DNA from: Mesorhizobium amorphae
Lineage (GTDB): Bacteria; Pseudomonadota; Alphaproteobacteria; Rhizobiales; Rhizobiaceae
Direction of reading: 5' to 3'
Assembly: GCA_003240775.1 (NCBI GenBank)
Contig: QFNI01000014.1
Location: 1-64,000 of the forward strand
Length of the DNA stretch: 64,000 nucleotides
The notes beneath the pieces are model-generated. The model saw nothing but the letters and a program-made list of their open reading frames with translations, had not been told where the DNA came from and searched no databases. The number at the start of each line of letters is the position of its first letter. The stretch's first letter is position 1. Below, piece by piece: positions 32,767 through 41,411 of the stretch. A program made the translations under genes and the position numbers.

Positions 32767-35316
32767 ATGCCCGACACCACGCCGAACCTCGTTCTGCCCT
32801 TCATCCTGCCGCAGCAGGCGCAAAAGCACGTGACCCACAACGAGGCGATCCGCGCGCTGGACGCGCTGATGCAGGTGGCCGTGCTCGACTGGCACCGCGC
32901 GAGCCCGCCCGAGGCACCCGGCGAGGGCGACCGCTACGTCGTGGGTGCCGAGCCCACGGGAGCCTGGCGCGACCGGGATGGAGAACTGGCAGCATGGCAG
33001 GACGGCGCCTGGGCGTTCTTTGCGCCGCGCGAAGGCTGGCTCGCCTGGGCGGTGGGCGAGGACCGGCTGATCGTCCGACGCGGGGAAGCCTGGGAGGCTT
33101 TGGAGCTGCCGGCTTCCGTGAACCCCGTCGCGATGGTCGGGGTGAATGCTGAGGCCGACGCGGTGAACCGGCTCGCGGTGGCGGCACCCGCCACGCTTCT
33201 GCGCCACGGCGGCACGGGCGGGCACCAGCTGAAGATCGCAAAGGCCGCGGGCGGGGACACGGCGGCAGTGCTGTTTCAGACGGCAGCGTCGGGCCGGGCG
33301 GAACTGGGGCTGCTCGGTTCCGACCATCTCGGCGTGAAGCTGAGCGCTGACGGAGCCGCCTGGAAGACGGCGCTTTCCCTTCACAACACGACGCTGCAAG
33401 CGGACTTCTTCGGCAGCCAGGTGGTGCATGCAGGGCCGGGGCGCGTTTCCGAGCACGACCCCAGCGGAACGGCCGGGCATGGCGGCTATCGCTGGAGCAG
33501 CTTCTACCAGCCGGGCGCCTGGACCAACGGGCCGCCGGGAGACGTTTCCTACGTCGACGACGTATGGGCGAGCGGCATCAACATGGCGGGCGTCAGCGTG
33601 CGGGCGGATGCGAGCAGGCAATATGCCGCCTGGCACATGGAATCGAAGTTCTACCAGGGACCGGCGCAGAACAGCCCCTACACCGAGAACTTCCTCCATG
33701 TGATCGACCAGACGGGGGCGGCGCACCGGCCGATCGCCTGGGTGGGCCGGCATGACGGCAGTTTCGGCGAGGTGGCGTTCTCGGCGACCGTGGTGAACTG
33801 GTACGACTATGCAAACCGGCAGATCATGAAGCTCGACTACGCCTCCGGCCCGGACGGCGAGTGGCAGATCTTCGACCCGCTGGTGTTCCGATACTTCACG
33901 AACGACCGCCCGTTCTGGCGGCAGCAGAACGCGGGCGGCGACAGCTCGGTCGCGCTGCCCTTCATCGACGACGGCGACAACCTCGTGGTGGAAGTGCCCA
34001 TTACCGGCGGACACGGGGCGGGCTCGAAGAACGCGCGCGGCCTTGTCGCAAGGGCGCGGGGCAGCAACTCGGACGCGCTGACGGCGGAGGCGCCGGGCGC
34101 GCAGGCCGCAACGCTCGCGATCGCATGCGGGCGTACGCAAGGCGCGAGCGGCGCGATCGCCGTGGCGGCCGATGGCTCGACGCATGTTTCGGCGGCCAGC
34201 GGGGCCGTGACGGAGGCCGATATCGGGCGGCTGGTGAGCGGGGCCGGTGTGCCCGCCGGCACGCGGGTGGCGGATGTGGCGAGCGCCACGGCGTTTTCCA
34301 CCACCCAGGCCCTGCCCGCTTCGGTGTCGAGCGTGACGCTCGGCGCGCGCGCCCGGCGCTCGGCGGAGCTCTCGGTGGATGGAAACGGAGCGGCGACGCT
34401 CGACCTGCCAGGCACCTTTGCCTTCCGCGACAAGGCAAACAACCATGCGGCGCATGTGCTGTTCGACTTCGGCAACAACCGGCTCGACCTCACGGAAGGC
34501 TTCCTCTTGCGCTTCGCGCGCAACAACGCGCCCGCGCTGCGCCAGGCGAACGGGGCGGGCACGGCGCATCTCGCGCTGCCCTACCTCGACGAGCGCGACC
34601 AGCTCGTGGTGGACCCCGCGATCACGGGCGTGCAGGTGGCGGGCTCGAAGAACGCGCGCGGCGTGGTGGTGCGCACGCGGGGCGGCAACACGGACGCGCT
34701 GACGGCCGAAGCGCCGGGCGGGCTTGCCGCGACGCTCAGCCTGGCCTGCGGGGCGAACCAGGCGGCGGGCGCGGCGATCCCCGTCGTGGCCAACGGCACG
34801 ACCGGCGTCACGGCGGCTGCGGGCGCGGTGGGGGAAAACGACATCGGGCGCCTGGTGTCGGGCGCGAACGTGCCGGCGAACACGCGCATCGCCGATGTGA
34901 CGGGACCGGGCGCTTTCACCACCTCGAACGCGCTGCCCGCCGGGGTTTCGGCGATCACGCTGGGCGCACGGTCCCGGCGCTCGTTCGAGTTCTCGGTGGA
35001 TCATGCGGGGGCCACCACGCTCGATGCGCCCGGCACGATCGCGCTGCGCGACAAGAGCAGTTCCTATGCCATCGCGCTGCACTACTGGAACGGCAAATGG
35101 GGGTTCGGCGCGGGCGCGAACTATCCCACGGGGGCGCACGCCTTCGACGCGCCGCTCAGGCTGAAAAGCTACGCTTTGGCCGCGCTTCCGCCCGCCAACA
35201 CGGCGGGCGCGGGTGCCATGGTCTATGTGGCGGATGCGAGCGGGGGGCCGCATCTCGCCTGCTCGGACGGCAGCGTGTGGCGCAGCGTGGGCGCGCTTGG
35301 CGAGCAGATCGGCTGA
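32767..35316 (+). CDS. DUF2793 phage-tail-like protein with two internal repeats
   Basis: The 849-residue protein opens with a DUF2793 domain (about 3-115, beginning L-V-L-P-F-I-L-P-Q-Q-A-Q-K-H-V-T-H-N-E-A). These domains occur in phage tail fibre and gene-transfer-agent tail proteins. A middle region (about 210-370) is rich in aromatic and glycine residues. Two tandem ~204-residue repeats follow (about 373-577 and 578-781), each with G-S-K-N-A-R-G, D-A-L-T-A-E-A-P-G and D-I-G-R-L-V-S-G. No signal peptide is visible. It stands alone on the plus strand between minus-strand glycosyltransferase operons, with no other phage gene. A polysaccharide-binding or surface role is inferred. Confidence 0.8.
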   Translation: MPDTTPNLVLPFILPQQAQKHVTHNEAIRALDALMQVAVLDWHRASPPEAPGEGDRYVVGAEPTGAWRDRDGELAAWQDGAWAFFAPREGWLAWAVGEDRLIVRRGEAWEALELPASVNPVAMVGVNAEADAVNRLAVAAPATLLRHGGTGGHQLKIAKAAGGDTAAVLFQTAASGRAELGLLGSDHLGVKLSADGAAWKTALSLHNTTLQADFFGSQVVHAGPGRVSEHDPSGTAGHGGYRWSSFYQPGAWTNGPPGDVSYVDDVWASGINMAGVSVRADASRQYAAWHMESKFYQGPAQNSPYTENFLHVIDQTGAAHRPIAWVGRHDGSFGEVAFSATVVNWYDYANRQIMKLDYASGPDGEWQIFDPLVFRYFTNDRPFWRQQNAGGDSSVALPFIDDGDNLVVEVPITGGHGAGSKNARGLVARARGSNSDALTAEAPGAQAATLAIACGRTQGASGAIAVAADGSTHVSAASGAVTEADIGRLVSGAGVPAGTRVADVASATAFSTTQALPASVSSVTLGARARRSAELSVDGNGAATLDLPGTFAFRDKANNHAAHVLFDFGNNRLDLTEGFLLRFARNNAPALRQANGAGTAHLALPYLDERDQLVVDPAITGVQVAGSKNARGVVVRTRGGNTDALTAEAPGGLAATLSLACGANQAAGAAIPVVANGTTGVTAAAGAVGENDIGRLVSGANVPANTRIADVTGPGAFTTSNALPAGVSAITLGARSRRSFEFSVDHAGATTLDAPGTIALRDKSSSYAIALHYWNGKWGFGAGANYPTGAHAFDAPLRLKSYALAALPPANTAGAGAMVYVADASGGPHLACSDGSVWRSVGALGEQIG
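33886..34500 (+). repeat. Internal coding repeat, copy 1 of 2
   Basis: About 615 bases encoding residues ~373-577 of the DUF2793 protein. Shared landmarks with copy 2 are the F-x-R-x-x-x-N start, a L-P-x-x-D-x-x-D-x-L-V-V-x-x-x-I-T-G block, G-S-K-N-A-R-G, D-I-G-R-L-V-S-G and S-x-x-x-L-G-A-R-x-R-R-S. Boundaries are approximate. Confidence 0.7.
34501..35110 (+). repeat. Internal coding repeat, copy 2 of 2
   Basis: About 610 bases encoding residues ~578-781, directly following copy 1. Protein and DNA are both similar to copy 1, including near-identical DNA around the G-S-K-N-A-R-G codons. This suggests duplication within the gene. Confidence 0.7.
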
Positions 35317-35318
35317 GG

Positions 35319-36509
35319 TCATGTGCGCTCTCCCAGCACTGCGTCGAGCGCGCGCTCCACACCTGCCACGCTTTGCGCCATGCCGCATTCGGCGGCGATC
35401 TCCAGAGAGGCTCGGGCGAGCCTCGCGTGAAGCTGCGGGTCGCCGAGAAGGCGGGTCAGGTTGGCGGCAAGCGCGTTCGTGTCGCCGCAGGGGTGAACGA
35501 GCGCGTTGCGGCCGGGCTGGGCGACATCGGAGGGTCCGATGGCGCCCACGCGGTCGGAGAGAAGCAGTGGAAGGCCTGCCGCGGCGGCTTCGGACACGGC
35601 GAGCGGGTGGGGGTCGAAGCTTGCGGGGTGCACCAGCATGTCGGAGCCTGCGTAGAGGCCGGGCAACGCGTCGAGGTTGACGAAACCCTGGAGGGTTGCG
35701 GGTGCGCCGGTCTTGCGGATCAGGGCTTCGAGGGTTCCACGCTCGGTGCCTTCGCCGCAGAAGAGGATGTGGAGGGAGAGACCTGGCGGCAGGCGACGCC
35801 AGGCTTCGACCGGATCGAGCGGGCGCTTGCGGGGCGATAGTTTGCCGACGAAGAGCGCGATGGGAGTGTCGGGGGCCAGCCCCAAGCGTTTGCGCAACTG
35901 GGCGCGGTGAGCGCCGCGGCTCGCACGGGCATGGGCGAAGGCAGTCTCGTCGATGGGAAAGGGCGTGCGGAACATGCGGGCGGATGGGACGCCGAGGGCA
36001 CCCAGCATCCGCTCGTTGCCGTCGCCGGGCGTGAGAAAGGCCGAGACGCGCGCGAGAAGCGGACGCAGGAGAAGCGCGCGGAGGCTCGCGCGCCAGGGCG
36101 CGCGGCGGGTCTGCGGCGAGCCGTCGCCCGTCATAAGCGCGGGGATTTGGTGGCGCCGACACCAGTGGAGCGCGCGGAGAGCGGTGCGCTGGGCATAGCC
36201 GAAGACGAGAACGGCGTCGGGACGGAAGGCCGCGAGTGCTGCGCCCACGCTCGGATTGTCGACCGCGTGGAAGCCGGCTTGGCGGATGGAGGGCGCTTCG
36301 GGGAGAAAGCTGTGGGGGAAGCCGCCTGTGAGATTTCCGGCCCAGGCGATCGAGCGGTTCATCTCGGCGTCGAAAGTCGGCTCGAGGCCGATGCGGGAGC
36401 AGAAGAGCACGTGCAGCGAGAGGCCCGGACGGCTCGCGAGTGCGCGGAACAAATGAACGAAATGCTGGATCGGGTGGGACATGACCACCGCCAAGCGAAC
36501 CGTGCTCAC
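35319..36509 (-). CDS. Glycosyltransferase family 4
   Basis: From a GTG overlapping the preceding stop (GTGA) the protein has 396 residues. The N-terminal half reads V-V-M-S-H-P-I-Q-H-F-V-H-L-F and the donor half L-F-V-G-K-L-S-P-R-K-R near 207-217, with H-P-A-S-F-D-P-H-P-L-A-V-S-E-A near 293-307. Both fit GT4. Its stop lies two bases from the stop of the convergent DUF2793 gene. It ends the minus-strand run asnB, GT2, FkbM methyltransferase, GT4, GT4. Sugar specificity is unknown. Confidence 0.86.
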   Translation of the reverse strand: MSTVRLAVVMSHPIQHFVHLFRALASRPGLSLHVLFCSRIGLEPTFDAEMNRSIAWAGNLTGGFPHSFLPEAPSIRQAGFHAVDNPSVGAALAAFRPDAVLVFGYAQRTALRALHWCRRHQIPALMTGDGSPQTRRAPWRASLRALLLRPLLARVSAFLTPGDGNERMLGALGVPSARMFRTPFPIDETAFAHARASRGAHRAQLRKRLGLAPDTPIALFVGKLSPRKRPLDPVEAWRRLPPGLSLHILFCGEGTERGTLEALIRKTGAPATLQGFVNLDALPGLYAGSDMLVHPASFDPHPLAVSEAAAAGLPLLLSDRVGAIGPSDVAQPGRNALVHPCGDTNALAANLTRLLGDPQLHARLARASLEIAAECGMAQSVAGVERALDAVLGERT

Positions 36510-37636
36510 GATCGGGGCTCCAGAAGGGTGCGGAGCATGGCGGCGGTGTCGAACGCGGCGCGCGAGCGGACGACGTGGGCTTCGGCCAGGGCTCGGGCAC
36601 CGGTGCGCCAGACCGAGCGCGCGGGGGCGTCGAGCCGGGCGAAGCGATCGATCATTTGCGCGAAGGGCTCGTCTGTGGCGAGCGAAAGGTCCCAGCCGGC
36701 GTGGGCCCTTTCCAGACCGCGCCAGGGGGTCTTGTCGGACAAGAGCACGGGCGTGCCGGCCGACAGGGCCTCGAACACCGCGTGGCCGAAGCTCTCGCCT
36801 GCGGTGGGCAGGAAGAGGAGATCGGCTTGGGCCAAGGCCTGTGGCACGTCGCTCTGAGGGAGCGCGCCGCGCCAGCGGAGGGTGACGTGCGGGGGCAGGC
36901 CCGCCGCAAGGGCCAGGCATTCGCGAAGGTAGCTCTCGTCTTCCGCTGGGCCGATCACGGTGAAGAGGACCGGCGCGCGCACCTTGGTGAGCGCGGCGAG
37001 CGCCCGATGCAGGCCCTTGTTGCGCGCGATGCGGCCGAGGAAGACGATCCGCAACGGACCGTCTTGTGGGGTGTGGACCGGCATTGGCGGAAGTGCGCGG
37101 GGGTTCGCGGCGATCGAGAACCGCTTGTGCCGCGGCAAGGCGCAACGGAGGTGGGCGAGCTCTTCCCCATCGGCTGCATGCAGCGTCACCTCGCGCAGGA
37201 ATGGAGCGAGAAGCGCCCTGCCCCAGCGCTTGCGCCTGGGCTTCAGCGCGAGCGCACCGGGGTGGAATTCGCCGCGGGGCGACAGAAGGAGCCGGGTTCG
37301 GCCGAGCAGGCCCGCTCGGTGGGCGAGAAGCAGCGGCAGCGTGAAGTCGCGGTCGAAGAAGCCGTTGAGCCAGAGCGCGTCGGGCCGCGTCGCGCGGAGC
37401 CGCGCCAAGAGACCGCGGGGACCGGGCCGGGCGGGCACGAGATAGTGGGCGTCGGACAGGCCTTTGCCTGGGCTCGATGCCTGTGCGCCGAAGGGGCGGT
37501 CGCGCGCGAAAAGCGTGAAGCGGAATTCCGCGCCCAGGCTCTCGCGCAGCGCGCGAAAGGACTGGTTGGGGCCAGACGCATCGTTGCCGGGCCAGAAGGC
37601 GCCGATGGCCATGGCGACCGTGGGACGCGCCGGCAT
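36506..37636 (-). CDS. Glycosyltransferase family 4
   Basis: The 376-residue protein has V-F-L-G-R-I-A-R-N-K-G-L near 198-209 and the P-T-A-G-E-S-F-G-H-A-V-F-E-A-L-S-A-G donor site near 281-298, diagnostic for GT4. An in-frame ATG at 37654 would add six residues and overlap the upstream gene by 14 bases; neither start has a clear ribosome site. The start used follows the FkbM methyltransferase stop by four bases. It overlaps the next glycosyltransferase by four bases, which suggests coupled translation. Confidence 0.86.
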   Translation of the reverse strand: MPARPTVAMAIGAFWPGNDASGPNQSFRALRESLGAEFRFTLFARDRPFGAQASSPGKGLSDAHYLVPARPGPRGLLARLRATRPDALWLNGFFDRDFTLPLLLAHRAGLLGRTRLLLSPRGEFHPGALALKPRRKRWGRALLAPFLREVTLHAADGEELAHLRCALPRHKRFSIAANPRALPPMPVHTPQDGPLRIVFLGRIARNKGLHRALAALTKVRAPVLFTVIGPAEDESYLRECLALAAGLPPHVTLRWRGALPQSDVPQALAQADLLFLPTAGESFGHAVFEALSAGTPVLLSDKTPWRGLERAHAGWDLSLATDEPFAQMIDRFARLDAPARSVWRTGARALAEAHVVRSRAAFDTAAMLRTLLEPRS

Positions 37637-37640
37637 CCGT

Positions 37641-38468
37641 TCAGCGCCCGGCATGGAGGGACAGCCGCTCGGCGGGGATGGCGATGATCTCCCAGGCATC
37701 GGCGATCTCGGGCAATGCGCGGGATGGCTCGATCGGCCGGTCAGCGGGGAAGAGGCGGTAGTCGGCGGCGTGGAAGCGGTCGGTGCAGCTTTCTGCGTTC
37801 TCGTGCGGCACCTCCATCACGAAAACGGGACGCGCGGTTCGGAGAAGGTGGGCGGCGCCCGCCAGGATCCAGGTTTCAGCGCCTTCGGCATCGCATTTCA
37901 CGAGGTCGGGCGGGGAAAAGCGCTCGGCCAGCCAATCGAGGGTAAGCGTGACCACGGGCAGGCTCGTGCGGTGGGCGCCCATCTGGCTGCCGTGTGCTGC
38001 GCCCTTCAGCGAATTGGCGGCGCGCCCGCGGGCGGCGACCGTGAGTTCCGCCATGCCGATGCCGTCGGAGAGCGCTGCGGGCACGACCGTGAGGGCGAGA
38101 TCGCGGTTGCGCGGGTGGGCGAGCGAGCGGTGGAGAAGAAGCTGGTTGAAGGGGTCGGGCTCGACCGCGAGCACGCGGCCCCTAGGCCCCACGCGGTGGG
38201 CGGCGGGCAGCGCGAAGGCGCCCATGTTGGCGCCGACATCCCACACCTGCATGCCCGGCCGCACGAGACGGCGCACGAGCGCAATCAGTTCGGGCTCGAT
38301 GCGCTCCACATCCGGAAGCCAGGCGCGCAGGCGGTTGCCGGGCGAGAAGAAGACCGGGCGGCCGCCGAAATCGGCAGGCAGCGCGCGGCGCACCACGCGG
38401 TCGCGCGCGAGCCACTCCGCCAGGCGGCGCAAGGGGTGGACGGGTGTCTGGGCAATCGTGAGGCTCAC
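37641..38468 (-). CDS. FkbM family methyltransferase
   Basis: The 275-residue protein has the FkbM SAM motif V-W-D-V-G-A-N-M-G-A-F near 75-85, then V-L-A-V-E-P-D-P-F-N near 98-107, and P-D-L-V-K-C-D-A-E-G-A-E near 185-196. It starts at a GTG that overlaps the GT2 stop (GTGA). In polysaccharide loci this family is usually linked to O-methylation of sugars. It lies between a GT2 and a GT4 gene, so the target is probably a sugar of the repeat unit; this is inferred. Confidence 0.87.
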   Translation of the reverse strand: MSLTIAQTPVHPLRRLAEWLARDRVVRRALPADFGGRPVFFSPGNRLRAWLPDVERIEPELIALVRRLVRPGMQVWDVGANMGAFALPAAHRVGPRGRVLAVEPDPFNQLLLHRSLAHPRNRDLALTVVPAALSDGIGMAELTVAARGRAANSLKGAAHGSQMGAHRTSLPVVTLTLDWLAERFSPPDLVKCDAEGAETWILAGAAHLLRTARPVFVMEVPHENAESCTDRFHAADYRLFPADRPIEPSRALPEIADAWEIIAIPAERLSLHAGR

Positions 38469-39382
38469 AGCGCGATCCCGTGGCGGTGGAGGCAGTGGCT
38501 GCGGAAGGCATCCAGGCCTTCGGCGCGGATCAGGCGGCGGGCCTCATCGATCTTGGCGTCCACCAGCATCCAGTTCCACCAGCCCTGGAGGAAGTGGAAG
38601 ACGAAGCCCTGACGGCCGTCGAGAAAGCCGAGCAGCGCGAAGTAGCGGAACAGGAAATAGAGGGTAGCGCGCAAGTAGAGCGGCGCGCGGGCGAAGACGC
38701 GGTCGCGCAGGAAGCGACGTCGCCGGGCCTGGAAGCTGCCGCCGGCCGTCTCGATCGCACGGTCGCGGGGAAACAGCGGCTCCTCGCGGGCGATGAAGTC
38801 GATCATCTGGCGGGTCGCGTAGGAGTTGTGCTTGGCGGTCCACCAGGAGATGTCGTGGAGGTTCTCGTCCACGAGGTCGGCGGAGAAGGTGATGCTCCGG
38901 CCGCGCGTAAGCACCATGTGCTCGTCCATCCAACGCGCCTCGATGCGGGCGGCATCCCGGCGCCATAGGCGCAGGAGAACCGTGGGGTAGTAGCCGCCCC
39001 AGCGGATCCAGCGGCCCCGGAAGATCACCTTGCGGCGGAAACTGATGCCGGTCACATCGGGCGGAAGGTCGGAGAGCTTCTTGCGCAGTTCCAAGGCGAG
39101 GGCCGCTTCGAGATACTCGTCGGCGTCGAGGCGCAGCACCCAGGGCGTGCGGAGCTGGGCGTGATCGAGCGCCCACTGGAACTGCGTGGCGTAGTTGGTC
39201 CAGGGGTTCTGGAGGACGTCCGCGCCGTTCTCGCGCGCGATCCCGGCCGTTTGGTCGGTGGAGAAGCTGTCCACCACGACCACGCGCTCGACGACGGGAA
39301 CGATGCGAGCGAGGCAGCGCGCGATGTGAGTTTCCTCGTTGAAGGCGAGGATCACGGCGGTGATGGGCAGCTTCGCCGTCAT
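38465..39382 (-). CDS. Glycosyltransferase family 2
   Basis: The 305-residue protein has the GT-A start I-T-A-V-I-L-A-F-N-E-E-T-H-I-A-R-C-L near 6-23. V-V-V-D-S-F-S-T-D-Q-T lies near 36-46, and the metal-binding L-R-L-D-A-D-E-Y near 83-90. The C-terminal half carries an aromatic amphipathic region (F-L-F-R-Y-F-A-L-L-G) that may touch the membrane, similar to WaaE/KdtX-like enzymes. The ATG overlaps the asnB stop (ATGA). It should transfer one sugar of the repeat unit on the cytoplasmic side. Confidence 0.88.
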   Translation of the reverse strand: MTAKLPITAVILAFNEETHIARCLARIVPVVERVVVVDSFSTDQTAGIARENGADVLQNPWTNYATQFQWALDHAQLRTPWVLRLDADEYLEAALALELRKKLSDLPPDVTGISFRRKVIFRGRWIRWGGYYPTVLLRLWRRDAARIEARWMDEHMVLTRGRSITFSADLVDENLHDISWWTAKHNSYATRQMIDFIAREEPLFPRDRAIETAGGSFQARRRRFLRDRVFARAPLYLRATLYFLFRYFALLGFLDGRQGFVFHFLQGWWNWMLVDAKIDEARRLIRAEGLDAFRSHCLHRHGIAL

Positions 39383-41184
39383 GCGGCAGCCTTTTCGGAT
39401 CGGGGTGCGACATGCGCGAGGAGACGCCTCGCCCAGGCGCGCGAGGCGAGACGGCCGGTGGACGCGTCGGGCAGCCAATGGGCGGTGGGCACCGAAAAGC
39501 CCATCTTGGGGCGCTCGAGAACGGCTTTGGGCAGGCCTGCGCGCGGCACGGACGCGAGCAGGCGCTTGCCGCCGAACTCGGCCATGCCGTGAAGCTGGGG
39601 AGCGACGATCCCGTGCAGCGTCCAATCGACCAGCGGGGTGCGGATTTCGACGCCATGCGCCATGCCTGCCCAATCCGCGTCGCGCAGAAGCTGGCTGCGC
39701 AGGTAATGGGCGGTTTCGAGAAGCGAGACGCGGGCGGCATCGAAGCCGGGATCGGGGTCGAGGGCCGCGCCGAGATGACGGAGCGGGTCGAGACGCGAGA
39801 GGCCTTCGCGGGCGCAATCAGTTCCAAGAAGTGCGGGCAGCTCGTGAGGCAGGAAAAGGCCGCGGCGCAGGAGATAGGCGCCGGCCCAGCTGCCGCCCCA
39901 TTCGAACACGGACAGCGCCTTTGGGTTGGATCTTGCCAGACCCGGCGCAAGCCGCCCGCCGATGCGCCGCGCGGCTTGGCCCAGGCCCGGCACGCTGGCC
40001 GCCAAGCGCGCGGCGCGCAGCGTGCGCGGGAGCGTGGTGAAGGTGGAATAGCCGCAGAAGAGTTCGTCACCACCGATGCCCGACAAAGCGAGCTTGACGC
40101 CGGCCTCGCGCATGGCCTTGGCGGCGAACCAGGTGTTGATGCCGTCGACCGTGGGCTGGTCCATCGCGGCGAGGATGCGGGGAAGATCGGCGTCCCACTC
40201 GGCGTGGGAAACGGTGCGCACGATGTGGCGGGCGCCGAGCCGCTCGGCAAGAAGGCGGGCGAGCGGGGTCTCGTCGGCTGGCGTGCCGGCGAATGGCGGG
40301 AAACACAAGGTGACGGCGGTGATCGGCGCGTGGGGGAATGCGTCGCGCATCGCGCCGAGCACCGCACCCGAATCCACGCCGCCCGAAAGAAAGATGCCGA
40401 GCGGCACATCGGCCGTGCAGTGGCGCGCGACGCTTTCGCGAACGGCTTGCCGGACGGCATCGGGATCGAAGGCTCGGGGTGACGCAAAGGCCTGTCCGAG
40501 CTGCGCGAAGCGCACGGGCTCGCCCGCGCCATCGCGGTCGACGCAGAGGAAATGGCCGGCTTCGAGCATCCGGCAGCCGCGCGCCATCGTCCAGGGCTCG
40601 GGCACGTGGCCGAACAAGGCAAAGCTCGCGAGCGCCGCCGGCTCCCTTGCGGCATCGGCTTCGGTGCCCGCCTGGAGCGCGCGGAGCGTGGAGGCGAAGC
40701 GGAAGCTCCGGGTGTCGCTGGCGTAGAAGAGCGGCTTGATGCCGTGCGGATCGCGCGCCAGGAACAGGCTGTTCTCTGCGGCATCATGGATGGCAAAGGC
40801 ATACATGCCCTGGAGGCGGTCGAGGCAGGCGGCCCCTTCGCGCGCAAACAGAGCAAGCAGGACCTCGCTGTCCGAGCCGGCCGTGTGGAAGACCTCGCCC
40901 TTCGCCTGCAGAGCGCTGCGCAGCGCGGCGTGGTTGTAGATCTCCCCGTTGAAGACGAGCCGAAAGCGGCCGCAGGCGCTGGCCATCGGTTGATCGGCGA
41001 GCGGGGAAGGATCGATCACAGCAAGGCGCCGATGGCCGAGAAGCAGACGCCCCGAGCGGCTTGCCCAAAGCCCCTCCCCATCGGGACCACGGGGGGCCAG
41101 CACGGCCAGCGCCGGCGCGAGTGCATCCGTCTCGACGGGAGGCGCCTCCGGGTGAAACGCGAAGAGGCCGGCAATGCCGCACAT
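39379..41184 (-). CDS. asnB: Asparagine synthase-type amidotransferase of the polysaccharide locus
   Basis: The 601-residue protein has both AsnB domains. The N-terminal glutaminase starts M-C-G-I-A-G with R-G-P-D-G-E-G. The synthetase domain has the ATP loop I-F-L-S-G-G-V-D-S-G-A near 262-272 and L-S-G-I-G-G-D-E-L-F-C-G-Y near 365-377. It heads a five-gene minus-strand operon with GT2, FkbM methyltransferase and two GT4 genes. In such settings AsnB homologues are thought to amidate uronic acids of the polymer. It is shorter than and clearly distinct from the asnB at 11,234. Confidence 0.88.
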   Translation of the reverse strand: MCGIAGLFAFHPEAPPVETDALAPALAVLAPRGPDGEGLWASRSGRLLLGHRRLAVIDPSPLADQPMASACGRFRLVFNGEIYNHAALRSALQAKGEVFHTAGSDSEVLLALFAREGAACLDRLQGMYAFAIHDAAENSLFLARDPHGIKPLFYASDTRSFRFASTLRALQAGTEADAAREPAALASFALFGHVPEPWTMARGCRMLEAGHFLCVDRDGAGEPVRFAQLGQAFASPRAFDPDAVRQAVRESVARHCTADVPLGIFLSGGVDSGAVLGAMRDAFPHAPITAVTLCFPPFAGTPADETPLARLLAERLGARHIVRTVSHAEWDADLPRILAAMDQPTVDGINTWFAAKAMREAGVKLALSGIGGDELFCGYSTFTTLPRTLRAARLAASVPGLGQAARRIGGRLAPGLARSNPKALSVFEWGGSWAGAYLLRRGLFLPHELPALLGTDCAREGLSRLDPLRHLGAALDPDPGFDAARVSLLETAHYLRSQLLRDADWAGMAHGVEIRTPLVDWTLHGIVAPQLHGMAEFGGKRLLASVPRAGLPKAVLERPKMGFSVPTAHWLPDASTGRLASRAWARRLLAHVAPRSEKAAA

Positions 41185-41411
41185 GGCTCAGCCCACCGCC
41201 CCGCGCCTGCCCCGCCGCCACCGGCCTTGCTCGATCATGCCTTGCCCCCATGGCGTGGCCACCTGCCGGCAAAGTAGCCTGCAGTCGAAACCCCGCTCTT
41301 TCTTCCGCATCATCGACTTTACACGCGATGATGCAATTCGGTGAAAGTTAACACGAATTTTTTGTCTTTCTACTAGCCGCTTGCAAAGGTTGTGATAACG
41401 ATCACGACGGG
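41185..41411. promoter_or_regulatory. Divergent promoter region of the export/initiation operon and the asnB operon
   Basis: These 227 bases separate two divergent operons. The part nearest the sugar transferase (about 41325-41400) is distinctly AT-rich, with GTTAAC at 41347-41352 and a T6 run. It probably carries promoters for both directions and control sites for polysaccharide synthesis. No exact promoter is claimed. Confidence 0.45.
41392..41405. promoter_or_regulatory. Palindromic site, possible operator
   Basis: GTGAT-AACG-ATCAC is a perfect 5-base inverted repeat with a 4-base centre, seven bases before the sugar transferase start codon. It resembles a short regulator half-site pair but could be chance; position so close to the start would suit a repressor. 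Confidence 0.3.

Noticed and set aside
32767..35316. Prophage or gene transfer agent
   Set aside because: Only one tail-like protein is present. There is no capsid, portal, terminase or integrase nearby, so a phage region is not supported.
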